Program-made: the position numbers and the translations under genes
Part shown: piece by piece, positions 34,018-44,191 of the stretch
Numbering within the stretch: the first letter of the stretch is position 1
Layout of the letters: each line of letters opens with the position of its first letter
Assembly: GCA_030688605.1 (NCBI GenBank)
Contig: JAUYJB010000016.1
Coordinates: 1-49,944 of the forward strand
Length of the DNA: 49,944 bases
Direction: 5' to 3'
Origin: Hyphomicrobiales bacterium
Lineage (GTDB): Bacteria; Pseudomonadota; Alphaproteobacteria; Rhizobiales; NORP267
Notes under the pieces: model-generated
Database searches by the model: none
Told to the model about the DNA's origin: nothing
The model's input: only the letters and a program-made list of their open reading frames with translations

Positions 34018-35364
34018 ATGAGCGTCGAGGCGGTTCGGGGGGCTCCGGCGGCGGCCAGCAGCGAGCGCTATGCCGCGGCTCTGAAGGACGCCTTCATCGC
34101 TGCGCTGATTACGTTGGCGCTGGCCGCGCCGATCATCGGGCTGAAAACGACGACCAGCGTCGGCGGCCTCGAGCTGACGCCGCGTGCGATGCCGGTGGCG
34201 ATCGCCGTCCTGGTGGTGTTTTGCGGCCGGCTGGCGCTGAATCTGATTTTCTGGCAGCGCCATCCCTCGGTCACGCCGATCGGCGTGAAATGGTATCTGC
34301 GCCCCGGCGGACGCCCGCTCGCCGATCATTTCGACCAGTGGAAGATCCATCTCGGCGTGGCGGCGATGGCCTTTGCCATCGTCATGCCGTTCATGCCGTT
34401 CGTCACGCGTTACTGGATGGACCAGTCGATCGTGATCCTGACCTATGTCATGCTCGGCTGGGGGCTGAACATCGTCGTCGGGCTGGCCGGGCTCTTGGAC
34501 CTCGGCTATGTCGCCTTCTATGCCATCGGCGCCTATTCCTTCGCGCTGCTGGCCACGAATTTCGATCTAGGCTTCTGGATCTGCCTGCCGCTCGCGGGCA
34601 TTCTGGCGGCCTGCTGGGGGCTCATTCTGGGCTTTCCGGTGCTGCGGCTGCGCGGCGACTATCTGGCCATCGTCACCCTCGCCTTCGGCGAGATCATCCG
34701 CATCATCCTGCTCAACTGGTATACCTTCACAAACGGGCCCGACGGCATCTCGCAGATTCCCCGGCCGACCCTGTTCGGGCTCGAATTCACCCGCGAGGAG
34801 GGTGGTTTCGCCGATTTCTTCGGGCTCGAATATTCATCGGTCCACCGCATCGTCTATCTCTACTACATCATCCTGCTGCTGGCGCTGATCACCAACTTCG
34901 TCACCCTGCGCCTGCGTCGCCTGCCGGTGGGGCGCGCCTGGGAAGCGCTGCGCGAGGACGAGATCGCCTGCCGCTCGCTCGGCATCAACACCACCAATAC
35001 CAAGCTTACCGCCTTTGCCTGCGGCGCCATGTTCGGCGGCTTTGCCGGTTCCTTCTTTGCCACTCGCCAGGGCTTTGTCAGCCCGGAATCCTTTACCGCT
35101 ATCGAGTCCTTCATCATCCTCGCGGTCGTCGTCCTCGGCGGGCTCGGCAGTCAGCTCGGCATCGTCATCGCCGTCATCTTCCTCAACTCCGCCTTCGAGC
35201 TTTTGCGCGAGCTGCAGGAATACCGGATGCTGATTGTCGGCATGGCGATGGTGCTGATCATGATCTGGCGGCCGCGCGGGCTGATCTCGCGGCGCATTCC
35301 CTCGATCTTCCTGGCCAAGCGACGAGCAATTTCCGGCGAACCCGTTTCGGAGGGCAGCGGATGA
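34018..35364 (+). CDS. livM: Branched-chain amino acid ABC transporter permease LivM
   Basis: The 448-residue protein is the second permease of the system, with 'GLNIVVGLAGLLDLGYVAFYAIGAY', 'LRLRGDYLAIVTLAFGEIIRI' and 'FGGFAGSFFATRQGFVSPESF'. An N-terminal section of about 130 residues with extra membrane helices precedes the usual core; this long form is common in alphaproteobacteria. Its stop codon overlaps the livG start (ATGA), indicating translational coupling. Confidence 0.95.
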   Translation: MSVEAVRGAPAAASSERYAAALKDAFIAALITLALAAPIIGLKTTTSVGGLELTPRAMPVAIAVLVVFCGRLALNLIFWQRHPSVTPIGVKWYLRPGGRPLADHFDQWKIHLGVAAMAFAIVMPFMPFVTRYWMDQSIVILTYVMLGWGLNIVVGLAGLLDLGYVAFYAIGAYSFALLATNFDLGFWICLPLAGILAACWGLILGFPVLRLRGDYLAIVTLAFGEIIRIILLNWYTFTNGPDGISQIPRPTLFGLEFTREEGGFADFFGLEYSSVHRIVYLYYIILLLALITNFVTLRLRRLPVGRAWEALREDEIACRSLGINTTNTKLTAFACGAMFGGFAGSFFATRQGFVSPESFTAIESFIILAVVVLGGLGSQLGIVIAVIFLNSAFELLRELQEYRMLIVGMAMVLIMIWRPRGLISRRIPSIFLAKRRAISGEPVSEGSG

Positions 35365-36341
35365 GTCCCGGCGGCAAGGGCAAGGAGCCGGCGCGCGGCA
35401 AGGGGGCCAAGGCAAAGCGCACGCCCAAGGCCGCGGCCGCGATCAAGGTCGAGGCGAAGCCCGCCCCGCAGCCCTCCGATGCGCCCGCGGCGGCCGCCCG
35501 GTCCTGGAACGACGACCCGATCCTCGAGGTCGAGCACGTGACCATGCGCTTCGGCGGCCTGGTCGCCGTCGACGACCTGTCGTTCGTCGCCGGACGCGGC
35601 GACATCACCGCGGTCATCGGACCAAACGGTGCTGGAAAGACAACGGTGTTCAACTGCCTCACCGGCTTCTACAAGCCCACCGAGGGCATGATCACCATGC
35701 GCCACGAGAATGGCGACAGCTTCCTGTTGGAGCGTCTCGACGATTTCCGCATCACCTGGCGGGCCAAGGTTGCGCGCACCTTCCAGAACATCCGCCTGTT
35801 CCCCGGCATGACCGTGCTCGAGAATCTGTTGGTGGCGCAGCACAACAGGCTCATGCTGGCCTCCGGTTTCACCGTCGGCGGCATTTTCGGCTTGGCGGGC
35901 TACCGCCTGGCGGAGGCGGACGCGGTGGAGAAGGCCCGCTACTGGCTCGACAAGGTGATGCTGATCGAGCGCGCCGACGATCCCGCCGCCGACCTGCCCT
36001 ATGGCGCGCAGCGGCGGCTCGAGATCGCCCGGGCCATGTGCACCGACCCGCACCTTCTGTGCCTCGACGAGCCGGCCGCCGGCCTCAACCCGCGCGAGAC
36101 CGAGACGCTGAACCAGTTGCTCGAATATATCGGCGAGACCCACGGTACCTCGATCCTCCTGATCGAGCACGATATGAGCGTGGTCATGGGGATTTCCGAC
36201 CACATCGTCGTGCTCGACTACGGCGTCAAGATCTCCGACGGCACGCCCTACTTCGTGCGCAACGACCCGCGCGTCATCGCCGCCTATCTCGGTGTCGAGG
36301 ACGACGAGGTCGAGATCGCCGAGAACGAGGCGTTGGGATGA
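35361..36341 (+). CDS. livG: Branched-chain amino acid ABC transporter ATP-binding protein LivG
   Basis: The 326-residue ATPase has Walker A 'GPNGAGKTT' (87-95), a Q-loop, the signature 'LPYGAQRRLEIARA', Walker B 'LLCLDEPAAGL' and the H-loop 'LIEHDMSVV'. It carries an unusual low-complexity leader of about 50 residues rich in Lys, Ala and Pro before the conserved 'ILEVEHVTMRFGG'. It couples ATP hydrolysis to transport as a dimer with LivF. Its start and stop both overlap neighbouring genes by four bases. Confidence 0.95.
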   Translation: MSPGGKGKEPARGKGAKAKRTPKAAAAIKVEAKPAPQPSDAPAAAARSWNDDPILEVEHVTMRFGGLVAVDDLSFVAGRGDITAVIGPNGAGKTTVFNCLTGFYKPTEGMITMRHENGDSFLLERLDDFRITWRAKVARTFQNIRLFPGMTVLENLLVAQHNRLMLASGFTVGGIFGLAGYRLAEADAVEKARYWLDKVMLIERADDPAADLPYGAQRRLEIARAMCTDPHLLCLDEPAAGLNPRETETLNQLLEYIGETHGTSILLIEHDMSVVMGISDHIVVLDYGVKISDGTPYFVRNDPRVIAAYLGVEDDEVEIAENEALG

Positions 36342-37066
36342 GCGCCGCGCCGTTGCTGTCGGTCCAGGGCGTGGAGACCTATTACGGCAACATCCAGGCC
36401 CTCAGGGGCGTCGACTTGGAGGTCTATCCGGGCGAGATCGTCACCCTGATCGGCGCCAATGGCGCCGGCAAGTCGACGCTGATGATGACCATCTGCGGCA
36501 CGCCGCAGGCGCGCAGCGGCCGCATCATCTTCGACGGCCACGACATTACCGGCACCCCGACCCACCAGATCATGCGCATGGCGATCGCCCAGGCGCCCGA
36601 GGGCCGGCGCATCTTTCCGCGCATGACGGTGGTGGAAAATCTGCAGATGGGCGCCGCCGTCGACCATATGGCGCATTTCGAAGAGGACCTGAAACGGATC
36701 TTCGAGCTGTTTCCGCTGCTCGCCGAGCGCAGCTCGGCCCGCGGCGGGACGCTTTCCGGCGGCGAGCAGCAGATGCTGGCCATCGCCCGCGCCCTGATGA
36801 GCCGGCCGCGGCTATTGCTGCTCGACGAGCCGTCGCTGGGCCTGGCGCCGATGATCGTGCGGCAGATCTTCCGCGTCATTCGCAACCTCAATGAGGAGGA
36901 GAAGCTCACCGTTTTCCTGGTCGAGCAGAATGCGTTTCACGCGCTCAGGCTCGCCCATCGCGGCTATGTCATGGTCAATGGCCGCATCACCATGACCGGG
37001 ACGGGCCGCGAGCTGTTGGCTAAGGAGGAGGTACGCGCCGCCTATCTGGAAGGCGGGCGCCACTAA
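36338..37066 (+). CDS. livF: Branched-chain amino acid ABC transporter ATP-binding protein LivF
   Basis: The 242-residue ATPase has Walker A 'GANGAGKST' (39-47), the LivF-type 'APEGRRIFPRMTVVENLQMG', the signature 'LSGGEQQMLAIARALM', and Walker B 'LLLLDEPSLGLAP' followed by 'FLVEQN'. It pairs with LivG at the cytoplasmic side of the LivH-LivM channel. The start overlaps the livG stop (ATGA). An intergenic palindromic repeat follows the stop codon. Confidence 0.96.
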   Translation: MSAAPLLSVQGVETYYGNIQALRGVDLEVYPGEIVTLIGANGAGKSTLMMTICGTPQARSGRIIFDGHDITGTPTHQIMRMAIAQAPEGRRIFPRMTVVENLQMGAAVDHMAHFEEDLKRIFELFPLLAERSSARGGTLSGGEQQMLAIARALMSRPRLLLLDEPSLGLAPMIVRQIFRVIRNLNEEEKLTVFLVEQNAFHALRLAHRGYVMVNGRITMTGTGRELLAKEEVRAAYLEGGRH

Positions 37067-37071
37067 GCATT

Positions 37072-37166
37072 TTTCAGGAAAAGTGGGAACCGGTTTTCCG
37101 TGGAAAATGCGCTAGAATAACGGGATGGAGCGTTCGTCCGTTTCTGCTGAAATGGAAAACGCTCCA
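37072..37166. repeat. Rhizobiales-type palindromic intergenic element
   Basis: The sequence contains a GGAACCGGTTTTCC core (37086-37099) and, further right, a 9-bp inverted repeat (TGGAGCGTT at 37126-37134 with AACGCTCCA at 37158-37166). This composition is typical of the mosaic intergenic repeats scattered through Hyphomicrobiales genomes. It lies between livF and the DUF6867 gene. No second copy was seen in this window. Confidence 0.6.
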
Positions 37167-37178
37167 GGCAGGTCGATC

Positions 37179-37544
37179 ATGGGTGTGATCTGGGAAATTT
37201 CGCTCGGCGCCTTCCTGCTGGTCACGATGGCGCTCGGCGGCGGCGCGGCGTGGCTGGCCGGTCGGGCGCTGGCGCTCAAATGGCGGCCCTACTGGTACGC
37301 GGTGGGCTATATGCTGCTGTTCGCGGGCGCTGTGCGGTTCTTCCACTATGCGCTGTTCGGCGGGACTCTGCTGTCGCTGCACTATTATCTGGTCGATGCC
37401 GCCGTGCTGATTATCAGCGCCTCGCTCGGCTACCGGATCATGCGCGCAACGCAGATGACCAGCCAATATGGCTGGCTCTACGAGCGTCAAGGACTGTTTT
37501 TCTGGCGCCGGCGCGCGCAATCCAACCCGGTTTCGGAACAATGA
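37179..37544 (+). CDS. DUF6867-like small membrane protein of the liv cluster
   Basis: The protein of about 121 residues has three hydrophobic segments ('MGVIWEISLGAFLLVTMALG', 'WYAVGYMLLFAGAVRFFHYA', 'YYLVDAAVLIISASLGYRI') and a polar tail 'MTSQYGWLYERQGLFFWRRR'. Homologous genes sit between livF and livK in many Rhizobiales, so a link to the transporter is likely although no function is known. I chose the ATG at 37179, since an ATG at 37125 lies inside the intergenic repeat. Confidence 0.75.
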   Translation: MGVIWEISLGAFLLVTMALGGGAAWLAGRALALKWRPYWYAVGYMLLFAGAVRFFHYALFGGTLLSLHYYLVDAAVLIISASLGYRIMRATQMTSQYGWLYERQGLFFWRRRAQSNPVSEQ

Positions 37545-37668
37545 TGAATTTCGGCTGGTTTCGTGCAACTATCCGGCAAGCCTGCTTGCCGGGACAATCA
37601 CATAGCCGCTTTGCCCTCGCGGGCAACGCAGCACCCCAGTGGGAGGTTGAGGAGCAAAGGAGTAAGCG

Positions 37669-38778
<1,110 letters not shown>

Positions 38779-38806
38779 GCCGCCCGCGACCACGGCGCAT
38801 ACTGGT

Positions 38807-38836
38807 AAGGGCCCGCTCAGCCGGGCCCTTTCTCTT
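38807..38836 (+). terminator. Rho-independent terminator after livK
   Basis: A perfect 9-bp stem (38807-38815 with 38822-38830) with a six-base loop is followed by a T-rich run (TCTCTTTT). It lies 28 bases after the livK stop and before the convergent ccdA gene. Confidence 0.85.
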
Positions 38837-38850
38837 TTGGCGGGACCGGC

Positions 38851-39591
38851 TCAGCCGATCAGGCCGAGCGCCGGAAAGGTCTCCAGCAGCCAGTAAGAAA
38901 ATTGGCTCACCGAGCCGGTGATGAACATCACGCCCGCGAGCACCAGGAGGCCGCCCATGACCTTTTCAACCGTGCCGAGATGGCGGCGAAAGCGCGCCAT
39001 GAAGCTCATGAAGGGCTTCGCCCCCAATGCGGCGAGGATGAACGGCACGCCGAGGCCGAGCGAATAGACCGCGAGCAGGCCCATGCCCTGAAGCACCGTC
39101 TCCCGGCTTGCCGCGACGGCCAGCACCACCGCCAGCACCGGGCCGATGCACGGCGTCCAGCCGAAGGCAAAGGCGGTGCCCATGACATAGGCACCGACAA
39201 TCCCGCCGGCCGGGATTTCGCCCTGATAGCGCGCCTCCCGGTTGAGGAGGGGCAAGCGGATGAGGCCGATGAAGTGTAGCCCCATGGCAATGATCACGAT
39301 GCCGGCGATCTTGGCCAGCATGTCAAGGTTGCCCACCAAGAGCCGGCCGATGGCCGACGCCGAGGCGCCGAGCAGGACGAAAATGGTGGTGAAGCCGAGA
39401 ACGAAGGCAATGGAAGCGGCGACGACGCGCAGATAGAGCCCGCGCGGCATCTCCCTCTCGCCGGTCAACTGGTCGAGCGAGGTGCCGGCCAGATAGGTGA
39501 GATAGGGCGGCACCAGCGGCAACACGCAGGGAGAGACGAAGCTGATCAGGCCGCCCAAGAACACCGCCGGCAGGGTTACGTCTGCAGCCAT
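38851..39591 (-). CDS. ccdA: Cytochrome c biogenesis protein CcdA (thiol reductant transporter)
   Basis: The 246-residue protein has six membrane segments and the two redox-active cysteines of CcdA, in 'FVSPCVLPLVPPYL' (Cys22) and 'FGWTPCIGPVLA' (Cys148). CcdA moves reducing equivalents from cytoplasmic thioredoxin to periplasmic proteins such as CcmG, supporting haem attachment to c-type cytochromes. I start at the ATG at 39591 (MAADVTLPAVF), because the longer frame from 39681 has no family support. It converges with livK. Confidence 0.92.
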   Translation of the reverse strand: MAADVTLPAVFLGGLISFVSPCVLPLVPPYLTYLAGTSLDQLTGEREMPRGLYLRVVAASIAFVLGFTTIFVLLGASASAIGRLLVGNLDMLAKIAGIVIIAMGLHFIGLIRLPLLNREARYQGEIPAGGIVGAYVMGTAFAFGWTPCIGPVLAVVLAVAASRETVLQGMGLLAVYSLGLGVPFILAALGAKPFMSFMARFRRHLGTVEKVMGGLLVLAGVMFITGSVSQFSYWLLETFPALGLIG

Positions 39592-39773
39592 TAGGCCTTC
39601 TTTCTCGTTGCCGGCGCCGGGCATAGCAACCCGCCTCGCGCGGCCAAGTCCCTGATTTAGCTTAATTCGCCATGACCGCAAGGGAGCACTTGCCTCGCCT
39701 CGCCCGATTGTGATCGCCTGTCATCTTTGCCCGCCGCCGCGCTATGATGGCGCCACCAAACAAAGGGGTGCCC

Positions 39774-40772
39774 ATGTCCAGCACCGGTCCGCGCAATCTG
39801 ATCACCGATGTTACCGGCCTATTGGTCGGCAACGCGGAGGATCTCGGCCTCGGCACCGGGGTCACTGTCGTGCGCGCCGAACGGCCGGTCGTTGCCGCGG
39901 TCGACGTGCGCGGCGGCGGGCCGGGCACGCGCGAGACCGACCTGTTGGCGCCGGAGAATCTGGTCGAGCATATCGACGCGCTGGCGTTTTCCGGCGGCTC
40001 GGCCTTCGGCCTCAGCGCGGCCACAGGCGTGCAACGCTGGCTCAGGGAACAAGGCCGCGGCTTTGCCATCGCCGGCGTCAGGGTGCCGATCGTGCCTGCC
40101 GCCATCCTGTTCGACCTGCGCGGCGGGATCGGCTGGGAAGGCGAGCCGCCCTACCCCGCCCTCGGTTACCGCGCCACGGCCGATGCCTCCGCCGACTTCG
40201 CGCTCGGCAGCGCCGGCGCCGGCGCCGGCGCCACCACTTGCAATCTCAAGGGCGGGCTCGGCAGCGCGTCCGAGATCGCGCCCTCCGGTTTCACGGTCGC
40301 GGCCCTCGCCGCGGTCAACGCCGTGGGCAGCGCCACCATCGGCGATGGCCCGCATTTCCGCGCCGCCCCATTCGAGCTCGGCGATGAGTTCGGCGGCCTC
40401 GGCCTGCCCCGTCCCTGGCCGGCGGAAGCCCGCGAAATCCGCCACAAGGCGAGCCTGCGCGAGAACACCACGCTTGCCGTTGTCGCAACCGACGCGCGCC
40501 TGACCTGCGCCATGGCGAAACGACTTGCGATTGCCGCCCATGATGGGCTTGCCCGCGCGCTTTATCCGGTGCACACGCCGTTTGACGGCGATGTGGTCTT
40601 TGCCCTCGCCACCGGCGACAGGCGGCTTTCCGATGTACCCCGCGACCTTGCCCAGATCGGCGCGGTGGCCGCCAACTGCCTTTCCCGCGCCGTCGCCCGC
40701 GGCATCTACGAGGCAACCTCGCTCAAGAGCGGCGACAACCCCGCCTGGCGCGACAGGTTCGCGAAGCTTTAG
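39774..40772 (+). CDS. P1 family peptidase (DmpA/S58-like aminopeptidase)
   Basis: The 332-residue protein has the N-terminal nucleophile-type layout of the P1/DmpA family: 'NLITDVTGLLVGNAEDL', 'GGGPGTRETDLL', 'ALAFSGGSAFGLSAATGV', and the putative self-cleavage/nucleophile segment 'KGGLGSASEIAPSGFTVAALAAVN'. Such enzymes release N-terminal residues from peptides or hydrolyse amides. No signal peptide is present. The ATG at 39774 has AAGGGG upstream, and an earlier ATG at 39744 is less likely. It precedes rpe. Confidence 0.85.
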   Translation: MSSTGPRNLITDVTGLLVGNAEDLGLGTGVTVVRAERPVVAAVDVRGGGPGTRETDLLAPENLVEHIDALAFSGGSAFGLSAATGVQRWLREQGRGFAIAGVRVPIVPAAILFDLRGGIGWEGEPPYPALGYRATADASADFALGSAGAGAGATTCNLKGGLGSASEIAPSGFTVAALAAVNAVGSATIGDGPHFRAAPFELGDEFGGLGLPRPWPAEAREIRHKASLRENTTLAVVATDARLTCAMAKRLAIAAHDGLARALYPVHTPFDGDVVFALATGDRRLSDVPRDLAQIGAVAANCLSRAVARGIYEATSLKSGDNPAWRDRFAKL

Positions 40773-40837
40773 CGCCGATTGCGCTTGCTTGCGCTAAGTG
40801 CTAGGCGGAAAACCGCCTACAGCCGGGAGATTCGTCC

Positions 40838-41515
40838 ATGTCGCGCGCCCTGCGCATCGCCCCTTCGATCCTGTCCGCGGATTTCGCGCGGCTTGGCGGT
40901 GAGGTTCGTGCGGTCGAGAAGGCCGGCTGCGACTGGATCCACGTCGATGTCATGGACGGTCATTTCGTGCCCAACATCACCATCGGCCCGCTGGTGGTGC
41001 AGGCGCTGAGGCCGGTCACCCAAAAAGTGCTCGACGTGCATCTGATGATCGCCCCCTGCGATCCGTATCTGGAAGCCTTCGCCGAGGCCGGTGCCGACAT
41101 CATCACCGTGCACGCGGAGGCGGGCCCCCATCTCGACCGCTCCCTGCAGGCGATCCGCGCGCTCGGCAAAAAGGCCGGCGTTTCGCTCAATCCGGCAACG
41201 CCCGAGAGCGTCCTCGACTATGTTCTCGACAAGCTCGACCTGATCCTGGTCATGTCGGTCAATCCCGGCTTCGGCGGCCAGAGTTTCATTCCGGCCGCCG
41301 TCGACAAGATTGCGCGCATCAAGAAGATGGTCGCCGGCCGTGACATCGACATCGAGGTCGATGGCGGCATCAACCCTGAGACCGCCGCCCAGGTCGCCGC
41401 CGCCGGCGCCAACGTGCTGGTCGCGGGCTCGGCGGTGTTCTCCGGCGGTAAATCGGCTTACGCCTCCAATATCGCGGCGATCCGCCGAGCCGCCGCCGGT
41501 GCGCTGGCGGCATAG
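40838..41515 (+). CDS. rpe: Ribulose-phosphate 3-epimerase
   Basis: The 225-residue TIM-barrel enzyme has the Rpe signatures '[17 protein letters not shown]', '[19 protein letters not shown]', 'LDVHLMI', '[15 protein letters not shown]' and '[12 protein letters not shown]'. The metal-binding His and Asp residues in 'HVDVMDGHF' and 'VHLM' are present. It interconverts ribulose 5-phosphate and xylulose 5-phosphate in the pentose phosphate pathway. It follows the P1 peptidase by 65 bases and precedes purB. Confidence 0.97.
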   Translation: MSRALRIAPSILSADFARLGGEVRAVEKAGCDWIHVDVMDGHFVPNITIGPLVVQALRPVTQKVLDVHLMIAPCDPYLEAFAEAGADIITVHAEAGPHLDRSLQAIRALGKKAGVSLNPATPESVLDYVLDKLDLILVMSVNPGFGGQSFIPAAVDKIARIKKMVAGRDIDIEVDGGINPETAAQVAAAGANVLVAGSAVFSGGKSAYASNIAAIRRAAAGALAA

Positions 41516-41630
41516 GTCTGCGGCCTGCCCCACCGCCTCCCCACAGTTTCCCCCCACAGCTTCCATTGAGCCGGCCCCCGCCGTCTGCTAGACGAGATCA
41601 CCTTTCTTCACGCGGATTCGGTTCACGCAC

Positions 41631-42935
41631 ATGATCCCGCGCTACACTCGCCCCGAGATGGCCGCCATCTGGGAACCGAAAACGAGGTTCCGCATCTGGT
41701 TCGAGATCGAGGCCCACGCCGCCGACGCCATGGCCGGGCTCGGCCTGGTGCCGAAGGAGGCCGCCAAGGCGATCCGCGAACGCGGCGAAAAGGCCACCTT
41801 CGACGTTGCCCGCATCGACGAGATCGAGCGCGAGGTCAAGCACGACGTCATCGCCTTTCTGACCCATCTCGCCGAGATCGTCGGGCCGGAGGCGCGCTTC
41901 GTGCATCTCGGCCTCACCTCGTCGGACGTGCTCGACACCTGTTTCAACGTCCAGCTTACCCGCGCCGCCAGCCTATTGCTCGCCGACTTCGACGAGTTGC
42001 TGGCCGCGCTCAAGCGCCGCGCCTACGAGCATAAGGAAACGGTCTGCGTCGGCCGCAGCCACGGCATCCACGCCGAACCGACCACGTTCGGGCTGAAGCT
42101 GGCGCAGACCTATGCCGAGTTTTCGCGCGCCCGCGCGCGGCTCGAAGCGGCGCGCGGCGAGGTCGCGACCTGCAAAATCTCGGGCGCCGTCGGCACCTTC
42201 GCCAATGTCGACCCGCGCGTCGAGGCGCATGTGGCCGAGAAGATGGGCCTCGCCATCGAGCCTATCTCGACCCAGATCGTGCCGCGCGACCGCCACGCCA
42301 TGTATTTCGCCACGCTCGCCGTCATCGCCTCGTCGATCGAGCGGCTGGCCACCGAGATCCGCCATTTGCAGCGCACCGAGGTGCTGGAGGTGGAGGAATT
42401 CTTCTCCGAGGGCCAGAAGGGCTCGTCTTCCATGCCGCACAAGCGCAATCCCGTCCTGAGCGAGAACCTCACCGGGCTTTCCCGCATGGTCCGTTCCTAT
42501 GCGCTGCCAGCGATGGAGGACGTGGCGCTGTGGCACGAGCGCGACATCTCGCATTCCTCCGTCGAGCGGATGATCGGCCCCGACGCAACGGTGACGCTCG
42601 ATTTTGCGCTTTCCCGCCTTGCCGGCGTCATCGACAAGCTCGTCGTCTACCCGAAGAACATGCTGAGGAACCTCGACCTTCTCGGCGGGCTCATTCATTC
42701 CCAGCGCGTCCTGCTGGCGCTGACGCAGAAGGGCGCGAGCCGCGAGGACGCCTATGCCATCGTCCAGCGCAACGCCATGAAGGTGTGGCGCGGCGAGGGC
42801 AAGTTCCTGCAATTTCTGAAGGACGATCCGGAGGTTCGGAAACTGATTCCGGAAGCCGAGCTTAAGTCCCTGTTCGACCTCGGCTATCACCTGAAGCATG
42901 TGGATACGATCTTCGCCCGCGTATTCGGCGAATAA
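41631..42935 (+). CDS. purB: Adenylosuccinate lyase
   Basis: The 434-residue protein has the fumarase/aspartase superfamily signature 'GSSSMPHKRNPVLSENL' and the catalytic regions 'HLGLTSSDVLDTCFN' and 'VGRSHGIHAEPTTFG'. PurB acts twice in purine synthesis, splitting fumarate from SAICAR and from adenylosuccinate. Its own stop is five bases from the convergent pncB stop. It is separated from the purC-S-Q-L operon by a leftward three-gene set. Confidence 0.97.
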   Translation: MIPRYTRPEMAAIWEPKTRFRIWFEIEAHAADAMAGLGLVPKEAAKAIRERGEKATFDVARIDEIEREVKHDVIAFLTHLAEIVGPEARFVHLGLTSSDVLDTCFNVQLTRAASLLLADFDELLAALKRRAYEHKETVCVGRSHGIHAEPTTFGLKLAQTYAEFSRARARLEAARGEVATCKISGAVGTFANVDPRVEAHVAEKMGLAIEPISTQIVPRDRHAMYFATLAVIASSIERLATEIRHLQRTEVLEVEEFFSEGQKGSSSMPHKRNPVLSENLTGLSRMVRSYALPAMEDVALWHERDISHSSVERMIGPDATVTLDFALSRLAGVIDKLVVYPKNMLRNLDLLGGLIHSQRVLLALTQKGASREDAYAIVQRNAMKVWRGEGKFLQFLKDDPEVRKLIPEAELKSLFDLGYHLKHVDTIFARVFGE

Positions 42936-42940
42936 TCTCG

Positions 42941-44179
42941 TCAGTCGAACAGTTCCTCGCGGCCGATCTTCACCCGCTTGACGCCGTCATAGGAGATGAT
43001 GTCGGCGGTGGCGTAGGTTTCGGAAAAGGTCGCCGGCAGGAAGCTGCCGGTGCCGACCACGTTGATGGGGGCTGCTGTGCCGCCCGCAACCTGGCACTTC
43101 TGCACGTCGAAGCCGGACGAGACGACCATGCGCACATTCTTGTAGCCTGCGGCATCCAGCGCCCGGCGCACATGGATGATGGCGGCCACCGATACGCCCT
43201 TGCCGAACAGGAAACGGCGCACCTTGTCGACCAAGATGTTGCTCGGGTCGAGCTGGAATGCGCGCAGGCCGATGACCCGCTCGACGATGTTGTACTCGCC
43301 CTCGACGCCGAGCCATTGGGCCACCGTCTCCACCGACTTCTCGTAGTCGAGCCCCTCGGCGAAGCGTCCGCCATGGGTGTCGACGCGGATCCCGAAGGCC
43401 TTGCCGTCATGGTCGAGCTTGGCCTCCTCGTAGAACCAACGCGCGGATTTGAGCGAATCGGTGACCTCCAGCCCGGCATAGTCGACGAGGCCCACCAATA
43501 TGTCGCTTTCCGGAACCGTCTTGGCGAACAGTTTCAGCGCCTCGACCACGTCGCCCTTGGTGTAGCCGACCAGCGCGTGCGGCATTGTGCCGGTGCCCTG
43601 CTCGGCGCCGTATAGGGGCGCGGTCAGGTCCTGGGACGAGCCGATGAAACCCTTGACGTTGCCGTCGCCGCCGCGCGCGGTGTCGGAGCCGACCGCGGCG
43701 CCATAGGAGACGAGCAGGTTCATCTCCGGCCCGCTGCCGTGGCGCGCATGCATGTCGATGAAGCCGGCATAGGGGATCGCCCGGCAGATCTCATAGGCGT
43801 TGTTGGCGCAGACGCAGGGCAGGCCGACCTTCTGCAAGAGCAGCGTCTCGATCTCGGAGAGCTTGGAATAGGGACCGCGCACCTCCATGAGCTTGCGCTC
43901 CGACGGCACCACCTCGCCGTCCTTGAAAAAACGCTTGATCTTGGCTTCCGGCACCAGCCGGGAGACCAGCCGCACCGCCGGCTCCAGCGCCGCGATCACC
44001 CGCCGGCGCATGAATACCGCATAGACCACCTCCTGGTCGCCATGGGCTTCGACGATACGCCGGGTATGGGAGAAATATTTGTCGGTCAGTTGGTCGACCG
44101 GCCCTGCCGCCAGCATCAGCTCGACCATTTTGTCGAGCGCCTCTTGGCGCCGCGCCTCGCGACTTGCGATTTGATCCAT
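42941..44179 (-). CDS. pncB: Nicotinate phosphoribosyltransferase family protein
   Basis: The 412-residue protein shows NAPRTase-type blocks: 'DKYFSHTRRIVEAHGDQEVVY' near the N-terminus, 'FIDMHARHGSGPEMNLLVSYGA' with the likely phosphorylated His, 'GTMPHALVGYT' and 'VDYAGLEVTDSLKSARW' near the middle, and 'VVSSGFDVQKC' late in the protein. The family makes nicotinate mononucleotide from nicotinate and PRPP in the Preiss-Handler NAD pathway. It lies 12 bases after the HpcH/HpaI aldolase gene on the same strand. The gene symbol is a family assignment. Confidence 0.8.
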   Translation of the reverse strand: MDQIASREARRQEALDKMVELMLAAGPVDQLTDKYFSHTRRIVEAHGDQEVVYAVFMRRRVIAALEPAVRLVSRLVPEAKIKRFFKDGEVVPSERKLMEVRGPYSKLSEIETLLLQKVGLPCVCANNAYEICRAIPYAGFIDMHARHGSGPEMNLLVSYGAAVGSDTARGGDGNVKGFIGSSQDLTAPLYGAEQGTGTMPHALVGYTKGDVVEALKLFAKTVPESDILVGLVDYAGLEVTDSLKSARWFYEEAKLDHDGKAFGIRVDTHGGRFAEGLDYEKSVETVAQWLGVEGEYNIVERVIGLRAFQLDPSNILVDKVRRFLFGKGVSVAAIIHVRRALDAAGYKNVRMVVSSGFDVQKCQVAGGTAAPINVVGTGSFLPATFSETYATADIISYDGVKRVKIGREELFD

Positions 44180-44191
44180 GTCCGCTTCCGT

